A DNA stretch of 64,000 nucleotides, from assembly GCA_005879535.1 (NCBI GenBank), contig VBKI01000066.1, positions 1-64,000 on the forward strand. The letters run 5' to 3'. A program made the position numbers and the translations under genes. The DNA is from Deltaproteobacteria bacterium. GTDB lineage: Bacteria; Myxococcota; Myxococcia; Myxococcales; 40CM-4-68-19. How positions within the stretch are numbered: position 1 is the stretch's first letter; every line of letters begins with the position of its first letter. The notes beneath the pieces are model-generated. The model saw nothing but the letters and a program-made list of their open reading frames with translations. It did not search any database and was not told the origin of the DNA. Below are positions 55,561 to 64,000 of this stretch, one piece after another.

Positions 55561-58262
55561 CCCGGGAGAACTTCGTGCATCCCCTGCGCTGGGCTTTCTT
55601 GCTCCCGCTCGCGGCGACCCTCGTCGCCGCGCCACCGTCGCGCGCGCAACAGCAGCCGCCGCCGCAGCCGCCGCCGGAACTGCCGCCGCCGCAGCAACAG
55701 CCGCCGCAGCAGCAACAGCCGCCGCCCCCGCCGCAGACGCCTCCACCGCGGCGACCCGTCCCGATCGTCCCGCCGCGAACGCCGCCGGCAAATCAGCCCG
55801 CTCCTGCGCAGCCCGGGGCGACGCGCGCCACCCAGCCGCCACCGAGCGCGCCCGTCGACAAGAAGGAGATCCACAACCAGGCGCGCACGGTGGTGATGTC
55901 CTTCGACAAGCGGGACCTCACCGAAGTGATCCAGTTCGTCAGCCAGTTCACCCAGCGCAACTTCATCTTGCCGGAGCGCGTCGCCGGGAAGATCACCATC
56001 CTCTCCAACTCGCCGATCCCCGCCGACGACGTGTGGAACGTCTTCGTCGCCGCACTCGACGCCAACAACTGGTCCGTCTATCCGGTCGGCAAGTACTGGA
56101 AGCTCGTGGAGAAGAAGCAGTCCTCCCGCGCGAACATCCCCATCTATCTCGACCGCGGGCAGGAGGCGCCGCCCACCGAGCAGATGGTCACCAGGCTGTT
56201 CAAGCTCCGCTATGTCGAAGCGGACCAGATGCGCAACGTGCTGAACCAGTTCACGTCGCGCGACTCCGATTTCCAGATCTTCCCGCCGGACACGCTGGTG
56301 ATCAGCGACCTCGGCCTGAACATGCGCAGGCTGGAGAAGCTGGTCGCGCAGCTGGACCAGCCGGGCGGCTCCGAGGAGATCCACATCGTCCCCGTGCAGT
56401 ACGCGGGAGCGCAGGAGCTCGCGCAGAAGCTGACCGAGATCTTCCAGGCGCAGGCGCCGGCCCAGCGGGGCGGCGTCGCCCGCCAGCTCGGCGTCGCCGA
56501 GCCGGTCGTCCAGCCCGGACAACCGCTCCCCGTCCCTCAACCCGGACAGGCCCCTGCCGGCACCGGCGGCCCGGTGCAGATCGGCAAGATCATCCCGGAG
56601 GAGCGGACGAACAAGCTCATCGTCATCGCCGGCGCCCGTTCTTTCAACCGGGTGATGCAGCTGATCCGCCAGCTCGACGTCCCCGCCGGCGAGGGCGGTG
56701 TCCACGTCTATTACCTGGAGAACGCCAAGGCCGAGGACGTCGCCGCCACGCTGCAGGCGCTGGCGCAGGGAGCCGCTGCGCGACACACCACCGGACCCAC
56801 GGGTGCCGCCGGGGCGCGCCCCCCGGGTCCGCCGCAGGCGACGCCGGCCGGGGCCGCAGCCCCTGCGGGACCGGTCTCCGCCGATCTCTTCGCCGGCGAG
56901 GTGAAGATTACCGCCGACAAGAACACCAACTCGCTGGTGGTGATCGCCTCGCAGGCCGACTACCGGAACCTGGTCAAGGTCGTGGAGCGTCTCGACATCC
57001 GCCGCCGCCAGGTATTCGTCGAAGCGGTGATCATGGAAGTGAATCTCGAGAACGACCTCGAGGTCGGCGTCTCCGCGCACGGCGGTACCATCCTCAACGA
57101 CGTCAGCTTCCGCGGAGCAAAGGGCGACGCTCCCTTGGTCGTCGGCAGCGAGCTCGGCGGCCTCAGCTCCCTCGGCGGCGTGACCTCGCTGGGATCGCTG
57201 GGAGGCTTCCTCGCGGGACTGCAGGGCCCCCCCATCACGGTGCCCGGCCTGAACGTCTCACTGCCCTCCTTTGCCATCCTGCTCAACGCATTGCAGAGCT
57301 CGAGCGACGTGAACGTGATCAGCACTCCCCACGTGATCATGACCGACAACACCGAGGGAGAGATCACCGTCGGCCAGAACGTCCCCTTCCAGGCGGCCTA
57401 TTCGCCGACCAGCTCGGCGCTGACCTCTCTCGTCTCCGGCACCTCGGGGACCACCACCGGCACGACGAATACCGCCGCCACCTCGTTGCTCGGCCTCGGC
57501 GGCCTCGGGTCCCTCTACGCGCCCATCCAGCGGCAGAACGTCGAGCTGCGCCTGCGGATCAAGCCACAGATCAACGAGAGCGACTACGTCCGCCTCGACG
57601 TCGACGAGCAGACCGAAGAGATCGCCAGCGTCGACAAGCAGCTCGGTCCCACCACCTCCAAGCGCAGCGCGAAGACCACGGTGGTGGCCAAGGACCAGGA
57701 GACGGTGGTGATCGGCGGACTGATCCAGGAGCGCAGCACCCGCAGCGTGCAGAAGGTCCCGGTGCTGGGATCGCTGCCGCTGCTCGGCTGGCTTTTCCGC
57801 AACGAGTCGACGAAGAAGACCAGGACGAATCTATTGTTGTTCCTCACTCCCTACATCATCCGCGACCAATCCGATTACCGGCGCATCTTCGAGCGCAAGA
57901 TGTCCGAGCGCGCGGAGTTCGTGAAGCGCTTCTACGGCGACGAGGGCCGCTACGAGGCCGCCGTCGACTACGACCGCAAGCCGGGACCGCTCGCCCGGGT
58001 GCGACGAGGTGTGCAGCAAGAGCTGAACCGCTACGAGAACGGGGGCCCCGGCGGCGCCGATCAGCGGGTCATTCGCCCCGGCCAGCGTTATGCTCCGCCG
58101 GAGCTGGACAAGGGCGGAGTCAACCCGGCGATCCGGATTCCATCGCCTGCTCCCCTTCCCGCCGAGCCGAAGCAGGAGCCTGCGCCGGGCACGCAGGCGC
58201 CCCCCGAACAGCCGCCGCCAGAGCCGGCGCCGTCGGAAGAGAAGCCCGATCAGGAGGGTTGA
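55557..58262 (+). CDS. gspD: Type II secretion outer-membrane secretin
   Basis: The secretin forms the outer-membrane pore. This 901-aa protein has a signal peptide (about 1-30, ending SRAQQ). A Pro/Gln-rich tract (about 30-95) follows, longer than in most relatives. The N0 domain starts near 105 (VVMSFDKRDLTEVIQFV), then come N1-N3 (VPVQYAGAQELAQKLTEIF, VHVYYLENAKAEDVAATLQA). The C-terminal secretin gate runs about 480-770, with VNVISTPHVIMTDN, GEITVGQNVPFQ and the ETVVIGGLIQERSTR block. A Pro/Glu-rich tail ends it. The start overlaps the gspC stop (ATGA). Confidence 0.95.
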   Translation: MTRENFVHPLRWAFLLPLAATLVAAPPSRAQQQPPPQPPPELPPPQQQPPQQQQPPPPPQTPPPRRPVPIVPPRTPPANQPAPAQPGATRATQPPPSAPVDKKEIHNQARTVVMSFDKRDLTEVIQFVSQFTQRNFILPERVAGKITILSNSPIPADDVWNVFVAALDANNWSVYPVGKYWKLVEKKQSSRANIPIYLDRGQEAPPTEQMVTRLFKLRYVEADQMRNVLNQFTSRDSDFQIFPPDTLVISDLGLNMRRLEKLVAQLDQPGGSEEIHIVPVQYAGAQELAQKLTEIFQAQAPAQRGGVARQLGVAEPVVQPGQPLPVPQPGQAPAGTGGPVQIGKIIPEERTNKLIVIAGARSFNRVMQLIRQLDVPAGEGGVHVYYLENAKAEDVAATLQALAQGAAARHTTGPTGAAGARPPGPPQATPAGAAAPAGPVSADLFAGEVKITADKNTNSLVVIASQADYRNLVKVVERLDIRRRQVFVEAVIMEVNLENDLEVGVSAHGGTILNDVSFRGAKGDAPLVVGSELGGLSSLGGVTSLGSLGGFLAGLQGPPITVPGLNVSLPSFAILLNALQSSSDVNVISTPHVIMTDNTEGEITVGQNVPFQAAYSPTSSALTSLVSGTSGTTTGTTNTAATSLLGLGGLGSLYAPIQRQNVELRLRIKPQINESDYVRLDVDEQTEEIASVDKQLGPTTSKRSAKTTVVAKDQETVVIGGLIQERSTRSVQKVPVLGSLPLLGWLFRNESTKKTRTNLLLFLTPYIIRDQSDYRRIFERKMSERAEFVKRFYGDEGRYEAAVDYDRKPGPLARVRRGVQQELNRYENGGPGGADQRVIRPGQRYAPPELDKGGVNPAIRIPSPAPLPAEPKQEPAPGTQAPPEQPPPEPAPSEEKPDQEG

Positions 58263-58268
58263 CGCAGG

Positions 58269-60029
58269 ATGGAAGGCATCGCAGACGCGCCCGCGCGCAA
58301 GCCCGCCCCGCGCAACCTGACCGGGCTGCGGCTCGGCGAGATCCTGCTCGCGCACGGCGCCGTCACGCGCGAGCGCGTCGACGAAGCGCTGGCGGCGCAA
58401 ACCGAGCGCGGCGGTCGACTCGGCGAGGTGCTCGTCTCGCTCAAGGCGTGCTCCGAGGAGCAGGTGCTGAAGGCGCTCGCGGCGCAGCTCGAGCTTCCCT
58501 ACCAGATGCGGGTGGGAACCGAGGAAGTCTCGCAGGACCTGATCTCCAAGGTGCCCATCAACTTCGCCAAGCAGGCGCGGCTCCTTCCCCTGCGGATGGA
58601 CGGAGACCGCGTGGTCGTCGCCATGGCCGATCCGATGGACACCGGCGCCGTGGACAGCCTGCGCCTGCTGCTCGGCGCCTCGGTGTCGACGTTGATCGTC
58701 CCCACCCAGTCCATCCTCGACTGCATCAACTCGGTCTACGACCGCGCCCGGAACGAGGCGGAGCAGCTCGTCGGCGATCTGGAAGCGGGCGACCTCGACA
58801 CCGTCGCACACGAGTTGGAGGAGCCTCAGGACCTGCTCGACTCGAGCGACGAGGCGCCCATCATCCGGCTCGTCAACTCGCTCCTCTTCCGCGCCGCGAA
58901 GGAACGCGCGAGCGACATCCACATCGAGCCGCAGGAGAAGGACATCTGCGTGCGCTTCCGGGTGGACGGCGTTCTGCAGGAGGTGATCCGCCCGCCCAAG
59001 CGGTTCCAGAACTCGATCAGCTCGCGCGTGAAGATCATGGGCGGGCTGAACATCGCCGAGAAGCGGCTGCCGCAGGACGGTCGCATCCGCGTCAAGCTCG
59101 CCGGGCGCGATATCGACATCCGCCTCTCCACCACCCCCACGGTCTTCGGCGAGCGGGTGGTGATGCGCCTTCTCGACAAGAGCACGGTGCTCCTCGACCT
59201 GGTGGAGATCGGGATGGACAAGGAGCAGCTCCGGATCATGGAGTCGCTCATCCACCGCTCGCACGGCATCATTCTCGTCACCGGACCCACCGGCTCGGGA
59301 AAGACCACCACGCTGTACGCGGCGCTGAGCCGCATCAACCGCCCCGACCTGAACATCATGACCATCGAGGACCCGGTCGAGTACCAGCTCCAGGGCATCT
59401 CGCAAACGGCGGTGAACCCGAAGATCGAGCTCACGTTCGCGAACGGGCTGCGCAGCTTCCTCCGCCAGGACCCGGACGTAATCATGGTCGGAGAGATCCG
59501 TGACCTGGAGACGGCCGAGATCGCCATTCAGGCTTCGCTCACCGGCCACCTGGTCTTCTCCACCGTCCACACCAACGACGCCGCCGGCGCCGTCACCCGC
59601 CTGGTGGACATGGGGGTGGAGCCGTTCCTCGTCGCCTCCTCCCTGATGGGCATCCTCGCCCAGCGCCTCGTCCGCGTGGTCTGCAAGGAGTGCCGGGTTC
59701 CCTATTTCCCCACGCCCGAGGAGCTGAAGGAGATCGGGCTCACTCCGGACGACGTGCGCGAGACCAGCGGCGGGATGCTCTACAAGCCAGGCGCCTGCGA
59801 GCAGTGCAACAACACGGGGTACCGGGGGCGCTCCGGCATCTACGAGATGATGCTGATGGACGACGAATTGCGCCAGCTCACGCTCAAGAACGTGGACAGC
59901 GGGACCATCAAGCGGCAGGCCGTGAGCAAGGGCATGCGCACGCTGATGGACGACGGCGCGCAGAAGGTGATGCGCGGGATCACCAGCGTGGCGGAAGTCC
60001 TCAGCGTGACGCAGGAGGACATGGCCTAG
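58269..60029 (+). CDS. gspE: Type II secretion assembly ATPase
   Basis: GspE powers pseudopilus assembly from the cytoplasm. The 586-aa protein has the N1E domain (about 15-150) and a CTE hexameric ATPase. The latter shows Walker A GPTGSGKTTTLYA (about 338-350), an Asp box, Walker B with the QDPDVIMVGEIRD stretch, and a His box (STVHTNDAAGAVTRLVDMG). The zinc-binding four-Cys domain is present (CKEC near 471 and CEQC near 510). It begins 6 bp after gspD. Confidence 0.96.
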   Translation: MEGIADAPARKPAPRNLTGLRLGEILLAHGAVTRERVDEALAAQTERGGRLGEVLVSLKACSEEQVLKALAAQLELPYQMRVGTEEVSQDLISKVPINFAKQARLLPLRMDGDRVVVAMADPMDTGAVDSLRLLLGASVSTLIVPTQSILDCINSVYDRARNEAEQLVGDLEAGDLDTVAHELEEPQDLLDSSDEAPIIRLVNSLLFRAAKERASDIHIEPQEKDICVRFRVDGVLQEVIRPPKRFQNSISSRVKIMGGLNIAEKRLPQDGRIRVKLAGRDIDIRLSTTPTVFGERVVMRLLDKSTVLLDLVEIGMDKEQLRIMESLIHRSHGIILVTGPTGSGKTTTLYAALSRINRPDLNIMTIEDPVEYQLQGISQTAVNPKIELTFANGLRSFLRQDPDVIMVGEIRDLETAEIAIQASLTGHLVFSTVHTNDAAGAVTRLVDMGVEPFLVASSLMGILAQRLVRVVCKECRVPYFPTPEELKEIGLTPDDVRETSGGMLYKPGACEQCNNTGYRGRSGIYEMMLMDDELRQLTLKNVDSGTIKRQAVSKGMRTLMDDGAQKVMRGITSVAEVLSVTQEDMA

Positions 60030-60035
60030 GCCACC

Positions 60036-61286
60036 ATGCCCGTTTTCGAGTACACGGGCCTCACCGAGGCCGGCAAGAACGTCCGCGGCATCCGGGACGC
60101 GGAGAGCAGCAGGGTCCTGCGCCAGATCCTCCGCAAGGACGGCGTCTATCTCACCGACGCGCGGGCGGCCGAAGCGGGCGCGGTGGCCGGCGAGCAGAAA
60201 ACCGGCCTCTCGCGCGAGGTCGACCTCGGCGCCATGCTCGGATTCACGGGCGTGTCCACGCAGGACCTCGCCATCGCCACCCGCCAGCTCGCCACCTTGA
60301 TCGCTGCCGGCATCCCGCTGGTCGACGCTCTCACCGCGCTCGTCGATCAGATCGAGCAGCCTCGCCTGAAGCGGATCATGGGGGTGGTGAAGCAGAAGGT
60401 GAACGAGGGCTTGTCGCTGGCCGACGCCCTGCGCGAGCATCCGAAGGTGTTCTCCGACCTGTACGTGAACATGATCCGCGCCGGCGAGAGCTCCGGCGCC
60501 CTCGACGTGGTGCTGGTGCGCCTCGCGGACTTCACCGAATCGCAGGCCCAACTGCGCAACAAGATTCTCGGCGCCATGCTCTATCCGGCGATCATGGTGG
60601 TGGTCGGCATCGCCATCGTCAGCATCCTCTTCGTGGTCGTCATCCCGAAGGTCACCAAGATCTTCGAGGACATGAACGTCACGCTGCCCTGGACGACGCG
60701 CATCCTCATCGTCGTCTCCTCGTTCGCGCGCGACTACTGGTACCTGGTGGTGGTCCTGTTGCCGGCGCTCGTCTTCGGCGTGCGGCGGTACGTGCGCAGC
60801 CCGCGCGGCCGCGCGTTCTGGGATCGCGCGAAGCTGCGGGCACCGATCTTCGGAGAGCTGATCCGGATGTTGGCGCTGTCGCGTTTCGCCAAGACGCTGG
60901 CCACGCTGCTGGCGAGCGGGGTTCCGCTGCTCACTGCGATGGACATCGTCAAGAACATCGTCAGCAACACGCTCCTGGCGGATGTGATCGACAAGGCGCG
61001 CGACGCGATCCGCGAGGGCGAGTCAATCGCCGCGCCGCTGAAGCGGTCGGGCCAGTTCCCGCCGCTCGTCTATCACATGATCGCGATCGGCGAGCGCAGC
61101 GGGCAGTTGGAGGAGATGCTGCAGAACGTCGCCAAGAGCTACGAGGCCCAGGTGGAGATGCGGGTCGGCGCGCTCACCTCGCTGCTCGAGCCGGTGATGA
61201 TCGTCGCCATGGGTGGCGGCGTGGCGTTCATCGTCTTCTCCATCCTCATGCCGATCATGCAGCTCAACACCTTCGTTCCCAAGTAA
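60036..61286 (+). CDS. gspF: Type II secretion inner-membrane platform protein
   Basis: GspF is the polytopic platform at the base of the pseudopilus. The 416-aa protein has two duplicated cytoplasmic helical domains (about 75-200 and 280-395), each with the family pattern (IATRQLATLIAAGIPLVDAL; SRFAKTLATLLASGVPLLTA). Three membrane helices are present (about 185-210, 230-250, 385-410). It starts 6 bp after gspE. Confidence 0.95.
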   Translation: MPVFEYTGLTEAGKNVRGIRDAESSRVLRQILRKDGVYLTDARAAEAGAVAGEQKTGLSREVDLGAMLGFTGVSTQDLAIATRQLATLIAAGIPLVDALTALVDQIEQPRLKRIMGVVKQKVNEGLSLADALREHPKVFSDLYVNMIRAGESSGALDVVLVRLADFTESQAQLRNKILGAMLYPAIMVVVGIAIVSILFVVVIPKVTKIFEDMNVTLPWTTRILIVVSSFARDYWYLVVVLLPALVFGVRRYVRSPRGRAFWDRAKLRAPIFGELIRMLALSRFAKTLATLLASGVPLLTAMDIVKNIVSNTLLADVIDKARDAIREGESIAAPLKRSGQFPPLVYHMIAIGERSGQLEEMLQNVAKSYEAQVEMRVGALTSLLEPVMIVAMGGGVAFIVFSILMPIMQLNTFVPK

Positions 61287-61295
61287 GAGGCACAC

Positions 61296-61712
61296 ATGTT
61301 TGCAAAACATCTGAGAAAGGCCGGCAAGGCCGCCGCCCGCGGCATGACGCTGATCGAGATCATGGTGGTGCTGGTGATCCTCGGGCTGATCGCCGGAGCC
61401 ATCGGCTACAACGTGTTCCAGTCGCTGAAGGACGCGCAGGTCAAGACCGCCAAGCTCGACCTGCAGGCGCTTTCGAACAGCATCGATCTCTACCACGTGG
61501 ACACAGGCCAGTGGCCGGACACGCTGCAGCAGCTCCTTCCCAAGTACGTGCGCGAGATCCGCAGGGATCCCTGGGGCAAGGACTATGCGTACCTGCGCAC
61601 CGGCGAGGGATACGACGTCTACTCCTACGGCCCGGACAAGGCGCAGGGGGGCGGCGACGACATCCTCGTCCATGGCGGCGACAGCGCGGGTCCTTCCACC
61701 GCCGGGAAATAG
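61296..61712 (+). CDS. gspG: Type II secretion major pseudopilin
   Basis: GspG polymerises into the pseudopilus. The 138-aa precursor has a basic leader ending RGMTLIEI, so GspO prepilin peptidase would cut after Gly16 and leave Met1 and Glu5 of the mature protein. The hydrophobic helix (MVVLVILGLIAGAIGYNVF) follows. The C-terminal calcium-loop region shows RRDPWGKDYAYLRTGEG and YGPDKAQGGGDD, as in other GspG. Confidence 0.96.
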   Translation: MFAKHLRKAGKAAARGMTLIEIMVVLVILGLIAGAIGYNVFQSLKDAQVKTAKLDLQALSNSIDLYHVDTGQWPDTLQQLLPKYVREIRRDPWGKDYAYLRTGEGYDVYSYGPDKAQGGGDDILVHGGDSAGPSTAGK

Positions 61713-61720
61713 CCATCCGG

Positions 61721-62359
61721 ATGCGCGCGCGCCGGGACAGGGGCATGACGCTGATCGAGGTCGGCGTTACTCTCGCGGTGGTGGCGCTCATGCTCGCCGT
61801 CGCCGTCCCGGCCCTCTCCTCCGTCACGCGCGCACAGCTGCGGCAGAAGAGCGGACAGCTCGCCGGGGCTGTCCGCTCCCTGTACGGCAGCACCGCCATC
61901 GGCGGGCATACCTGCCGTCTGGTGCTGGATCTCGATGCGAACGCCTACTGGTCGGAGTGCGCGAAGACCAACGTGCGGCTCGCGCGGGAGGGCGAGCAAT
62001 CCCGGAGCGGAGCGCGGATCCCGGGCGCGGACGAGTCGCTGCAGACGCGGGCGACGTTGTCCGACGAGGACCGGGAACGGCTCGAGCTCGCGCGGAAGAG
62101 CGCCTTCTCCGCTTCGCCGGACATTCCCAGGACCGAGCTCGGGGGATCGGTGAAGTTCACCGACGTCTGGGTGCAACACCAGACCGAGCGGTACACCACC
62201 GGCCAGTCGTTTCTCTATTTCTGGTCGAGCGGTCTGACGGAGGAGGCGTCGATCCACGTCGCCCAGGCCGACGACGTCTACTCCCTGCTCGTCTCGCCCC
62301 TCACTGGCCGTGTCCGGGTGGTGGCCGACCGCGTCGATGCAACGGGGCAGACCCGATGA
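61721..62359 (+). CDS. gspH: Type II secretion minor pseudopilin H
   Basis: This 212-aa prepilin has leader RDRGMTLIEVGV and the typical hydrophobic helix to about residue 30. The remainder is beta-rich with a Cys pair (HTCRLVLDLD, WSECAKTN) that may form a disulfide. Its position after gspG fits GspH, although sequence alone would allow only a generic minor-pseudopilin label. The stop overlaps the gspI ATG. Confidence 0.85.
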   Translation: MRARRDRGMTLIEVGVTLAVVALMLAVAVPALSSVTRAQLRQKSGQLAGAVRSLYGSTAIGGHTCRLVLDLDANAYWSECAKTNVRLAREGEQSRSGARIPGADESLQTRATLSDEDRERLELARKSAFSASPDIPRTELGGSVKFTDVWVQHQTERYTTGQSFLYFWSSGLTEEASIHVAQADDVYSLLVSPLTGRVRVVADRVDATGQTR

Positions 62360-63048
62360 GGCGCGGTTTCACGTTGCTGGAAGTGATGATCTCGCTGGCC
62401 ATCCTGGCCATCGCGCTGGTTGCCATCTCGGGACTCAACGGCGGTGCCGTGACGATGCACGCCTACGGGCGACGGGCCACGGAGGCGACGCTCCTGCTGC
62501 GCGGCAAGATGCTGGACGTCGAGGACGACCTGCAGAAGAACGGCTTTTCCGACTTCGACGACGAGAAGCACGGCGATTTCACCGACGACGGCGCCCCCCC
62601 TTACGCCTGGAGCGCGGAGATCCTCCGCCCCGACGTCCGGCTCGACCCCGCGCAGCTCCTCAGCCTGATCGGCGGGGGAACGCAAGGACAGGGAGGAACC
62701 TCGCGGACCGGCAGTCTTGCCAGCGCCGCGTCGGCTCTGGCCGGCTCGCTGCTGGGCGGATCGGGGAGCGCACCCGTCCCTTCCGGTGGCGGAGCAGCGG
62801 CGCTGTTGAGCGGGCCCATCGGCGGCATCCTGCAGGGGCAGGCGACCACGTTCATCGAGACCCTGAAGAAGAGCGTCCGCGAGATCCGGCTGACGGTGAG
62901 CTGGAGCGACGGGAAGGATCGCCGCTCGGTGTCCGCGTCGCAGATCGTCGTCATCCTGCCGCAGGGGGCGGTCCCGAATCCGGCGCTTCAGAACACCGTC
63001 TCGCCACAGGGTGGGCAGCAGGTGACGCCGCGGAGTACGCAGCCATGA
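62356..63048 (+). CDS. gspI: Type II secretion minor pseudopilin I with Gly-rich insert
   Basis: This 230-aa prepilin has leader MRRG and FTLLEVMISLAILAIALVAI. GspI is usually about 120-130 aa; here a Gly/Ser/Ala-rich insertion (about residues 105-165, for example GGGTQGQGGTSRTGS and LLSGPIGGILQGQ) separates the N-terminal part from the last beta strands (EIRLTVSWSDGKDRRS). The tail is Gln/Pro-rich. It forms part of the I-J-K tip complex. Both ends overlap neighbouring genes (ATGA). Confidence 0.85.
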   Translation: MRRGFTLLEVMISLAILAIALVAISGLNGGAVTMHAYGRRATEATLLLRGKMLDVEDDLQKNGFSDFDDEKHGDFTDDGAPPYAWSAEILRPDVRLDPAQLLSLIGGGTQGQGGTSRTGSLASAASALAGSLLGGSGSAPVPSGGGAAALLSGPIGGILQGQATTFIETLKKSVREIRLTVSWSDGKDRRSVSASQIVVILPQGAVPNPALQNTVSPQGGQQVTPRSTQP

Positions 63049-63704
63049 ACAGGCGCGGGTTCACCTTGCTGGAGGTGATGATCGCCGTGGCCGTGATGGC
63101 GCTCATCGGCGGTCTGACCTGGAAGAGCTTCGACGGCGCATACGATCTGAAGCGCCGGGTCGAGAGCGCGGAGGAGCGGGATCAGACCGTGCGCGGAGCC
63201 CTCGACCGGATCGCCCGGGAAGTCTCGATGACGTTCCTCTCCGAGCACTACGATCGCAAGCGCTTCCGCGAGCGGCCCACGTTCTTCACCCTCAAGGACG
63301 GCCGTAGCGAGGCCATCCTCACGCTGACCTCGTTCGCCCACCAGCGGCTGCACGTCGACGCCAAAGAGTCCGACCAGGCGGTGTTCGACTACCGCCTCGA
63401 TCGCGATTCCAACGGGAAGAGGTCGCTCTTTCGCCGTGTGAAGTCGCAGATCGACGAGGAGCCCGACCGCGGCGGTGAGAGGGCCGTCCTGGCCGAGGAC
63501 GTGCTCCGCTTCACTGTCCAGGCCTGGGACGCAACCGCCCGGGAATGGCGCGACGAGTGGCAATCGAATGCGCCCCCGCGCACCGGTGGCGCGGTGCTGC
63601 CGTCTCGCGTGCGCATCGCCATCACCGTGCTCGACGAGCAGGGAAAGGAGCGGACCTGGTCGACGCAGGCCCGCATTCCTCTCTCCACGCCGCTGGACTT
63701 CTGA
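63045..63704 (+). CDS. gspJ: Type II secretion minor pseudopilin J
   Basis: This 219-aa prepilin has leader MNRRG and FTLLEVMIAVAVMALIGGL. The C-terminal domain is the GspJ beta-sheet type, with REVSMTFLSEHYDRKRF, FTLKDGRSEAILTLTSFAH and VFDYRLDRDSNGKRSLFRR. It is part of the pseudopilus tip. Its ATG overlaps the gspI stop, and gspK begins 1 bp after its own. Confidence 0.9.
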   Translation: MNRRGFTLLEVMIAVAVMALIGGLTWKSFDGAYDLKRRVESAEERDQTVRGALDRIAREVSMTFLSEHYDRKRFRERPTFFTLKDGRSEAILTLTSFAHQRLHVDAKESDQAVFDYRLDRDSNGKRSLFRRVKSQIDEEPDRGGERAVLAEDVLRFTVQAWDATAREWRDEWQSNAPPRTGGAVLPSRVRIAITVLDEQGKERTWSTQARIPLSTPLDF

Positions 63705-63705
63705 G

Positions 63706-64000
63706 ATGCGCTCCGCTCCCGTCCAGCACCGCGGCATCGCGCTGATCCTGGTCCTCACCACCATCGCCATCCTCGCGGCCATCGGGGTGGACTTCAGCTA
63801 CAGCTCGCGCGTCTCGCTGAAGCTGGCGGAGAACCTGCGCGACGAGACGCGAGCCGAGTATCTGGCGAAGTCGGCCGTGAACCTCTCCCGCCTGCTTCTC
63901 CACTTCCAGAAGCAGGTCGATCAGCTCGGCGGCCAGGTCGCCGGCGGAATCGCCGGATCCATTCTCGGCGGAGCGGCCGGGGGGACCACTACCGGACAGC
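63706..64000 (+). CDS. gspK: Type II secretion minor pseudopilin K (cut by window edge)
   Basis: The first 98 residues are visible. A prepilin leader (VQHRGIALILVLTTIAIL) has Ile where the others have Phe/Met, and position +5 is not Glu, as is usual for GspK. ETRAEYLAKSAVNLSRLLL follows, the standard GspK helix. A Gly-rich stretch then begins (GGQVAGGIAGSILGGAAGG) and the sequence ends. GspK caps the pseudopilus with I and J. Confidence 0.9.
   Translation, partial: MRSAPVQHRGIALILVLTTIAILAAIGVDFSYSSRVSLKLAENLRDETRAEYLAKSAVNLSRLLLHFQKQVDQLGGQVAGGIAGSILGGAAGGTTTGQ

Noticed and set aside
55640-55850. Short-period CAG/CCG-type repeat resembling a microsatellite
   Set aside because: It encodes the Pro/Gln linker after the GspD signal peptide and is explained by coding sequence.

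Overview
This looks like chromosomal DNA of a GC-rich, Gram-negative deltaproteobacterium, most likely a myxobacterium (Myxococcota, perhaps Cystobacterineae/Anaeromyxobacter-like). I base that on very high GC at third codon positions, several sigma-54 enhancer-binding proteins (one with an FHA domain), a Flp-type pilin, a complete-looking type II secretion operon, and an Ala/Lys tail on ribosomal protein L31. The assignment is inferred from gene content and was not checked against a database.

Layout. 0-3 kb: RNase P RNA, a secreted protein of unknown function, RNase HI with a zinc-ribbon coiled-coil protein, and a CAU tRNA. 3-11 kb: a small outer-membrane-type protein, a frameshifted TonB-C-like gene, and the macromolecular-synthesis operon rpsU-yqeY-dnaG-rpoD behind a near-consensus sigma-70 promoter; then a membrane histidine kinase and an IHF/HU protein. 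11-21 kb: a YihY-type membrane protein, RNase E/G with a long structured leader, an FHA sigma-54 activator, a CPBP protease, a B12-radical-SAM protein and a TPM-domain protein. 21-28.2 kb: a three-gene module (contractile-injection-type spike protein, amidase-like protein with a peptidoglycan-binding domain, and a 1098-aa protein of unknown function). 28.2-38.7 kb: acylphosphatase, ligA, rho, and a tightly overlapped envelope-glycan cluster (two GT39-like proteins, NodB deacetylase, LptF/G permease, O-antigen ligase, GT2). 38.7-45.4 kb: rpmE with a MITE inserted at its stop codon, a Crp-family regulator, an NtrC/NtrB-like pair, a Flp pilin, a TPR protein, a candidate sigma-54-driven small RNA, and a PLP-enzyme pseudogene. 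45.4-54.5 kb: PH-domain protein, 3-methyladenine glycosylase, smc, a secreted protein, ftsY and a second NtrC-type regulator. 54.6-64 kb: gspC-D-E-F-G-H-I-J-K, with gspK cut by the window edge.

The most notable regulatory pattern is three intergenic matches to the -24/-12 promoter form TGGCATG-N4-NTGCT. They lie before a crp-like gene, before a structured ~100-nt terminator-ended transcript, and before gspC. Each has perfect or near-perfect inverted repeats 70-145 bp upstream, the usual place for enhancer-binding-protein sites, and sigma-54 activators are encoded next to or near each one. The best candidates for little-described biology are this sigma-54 small RNA and the 21-28 kb spike/cargo module.
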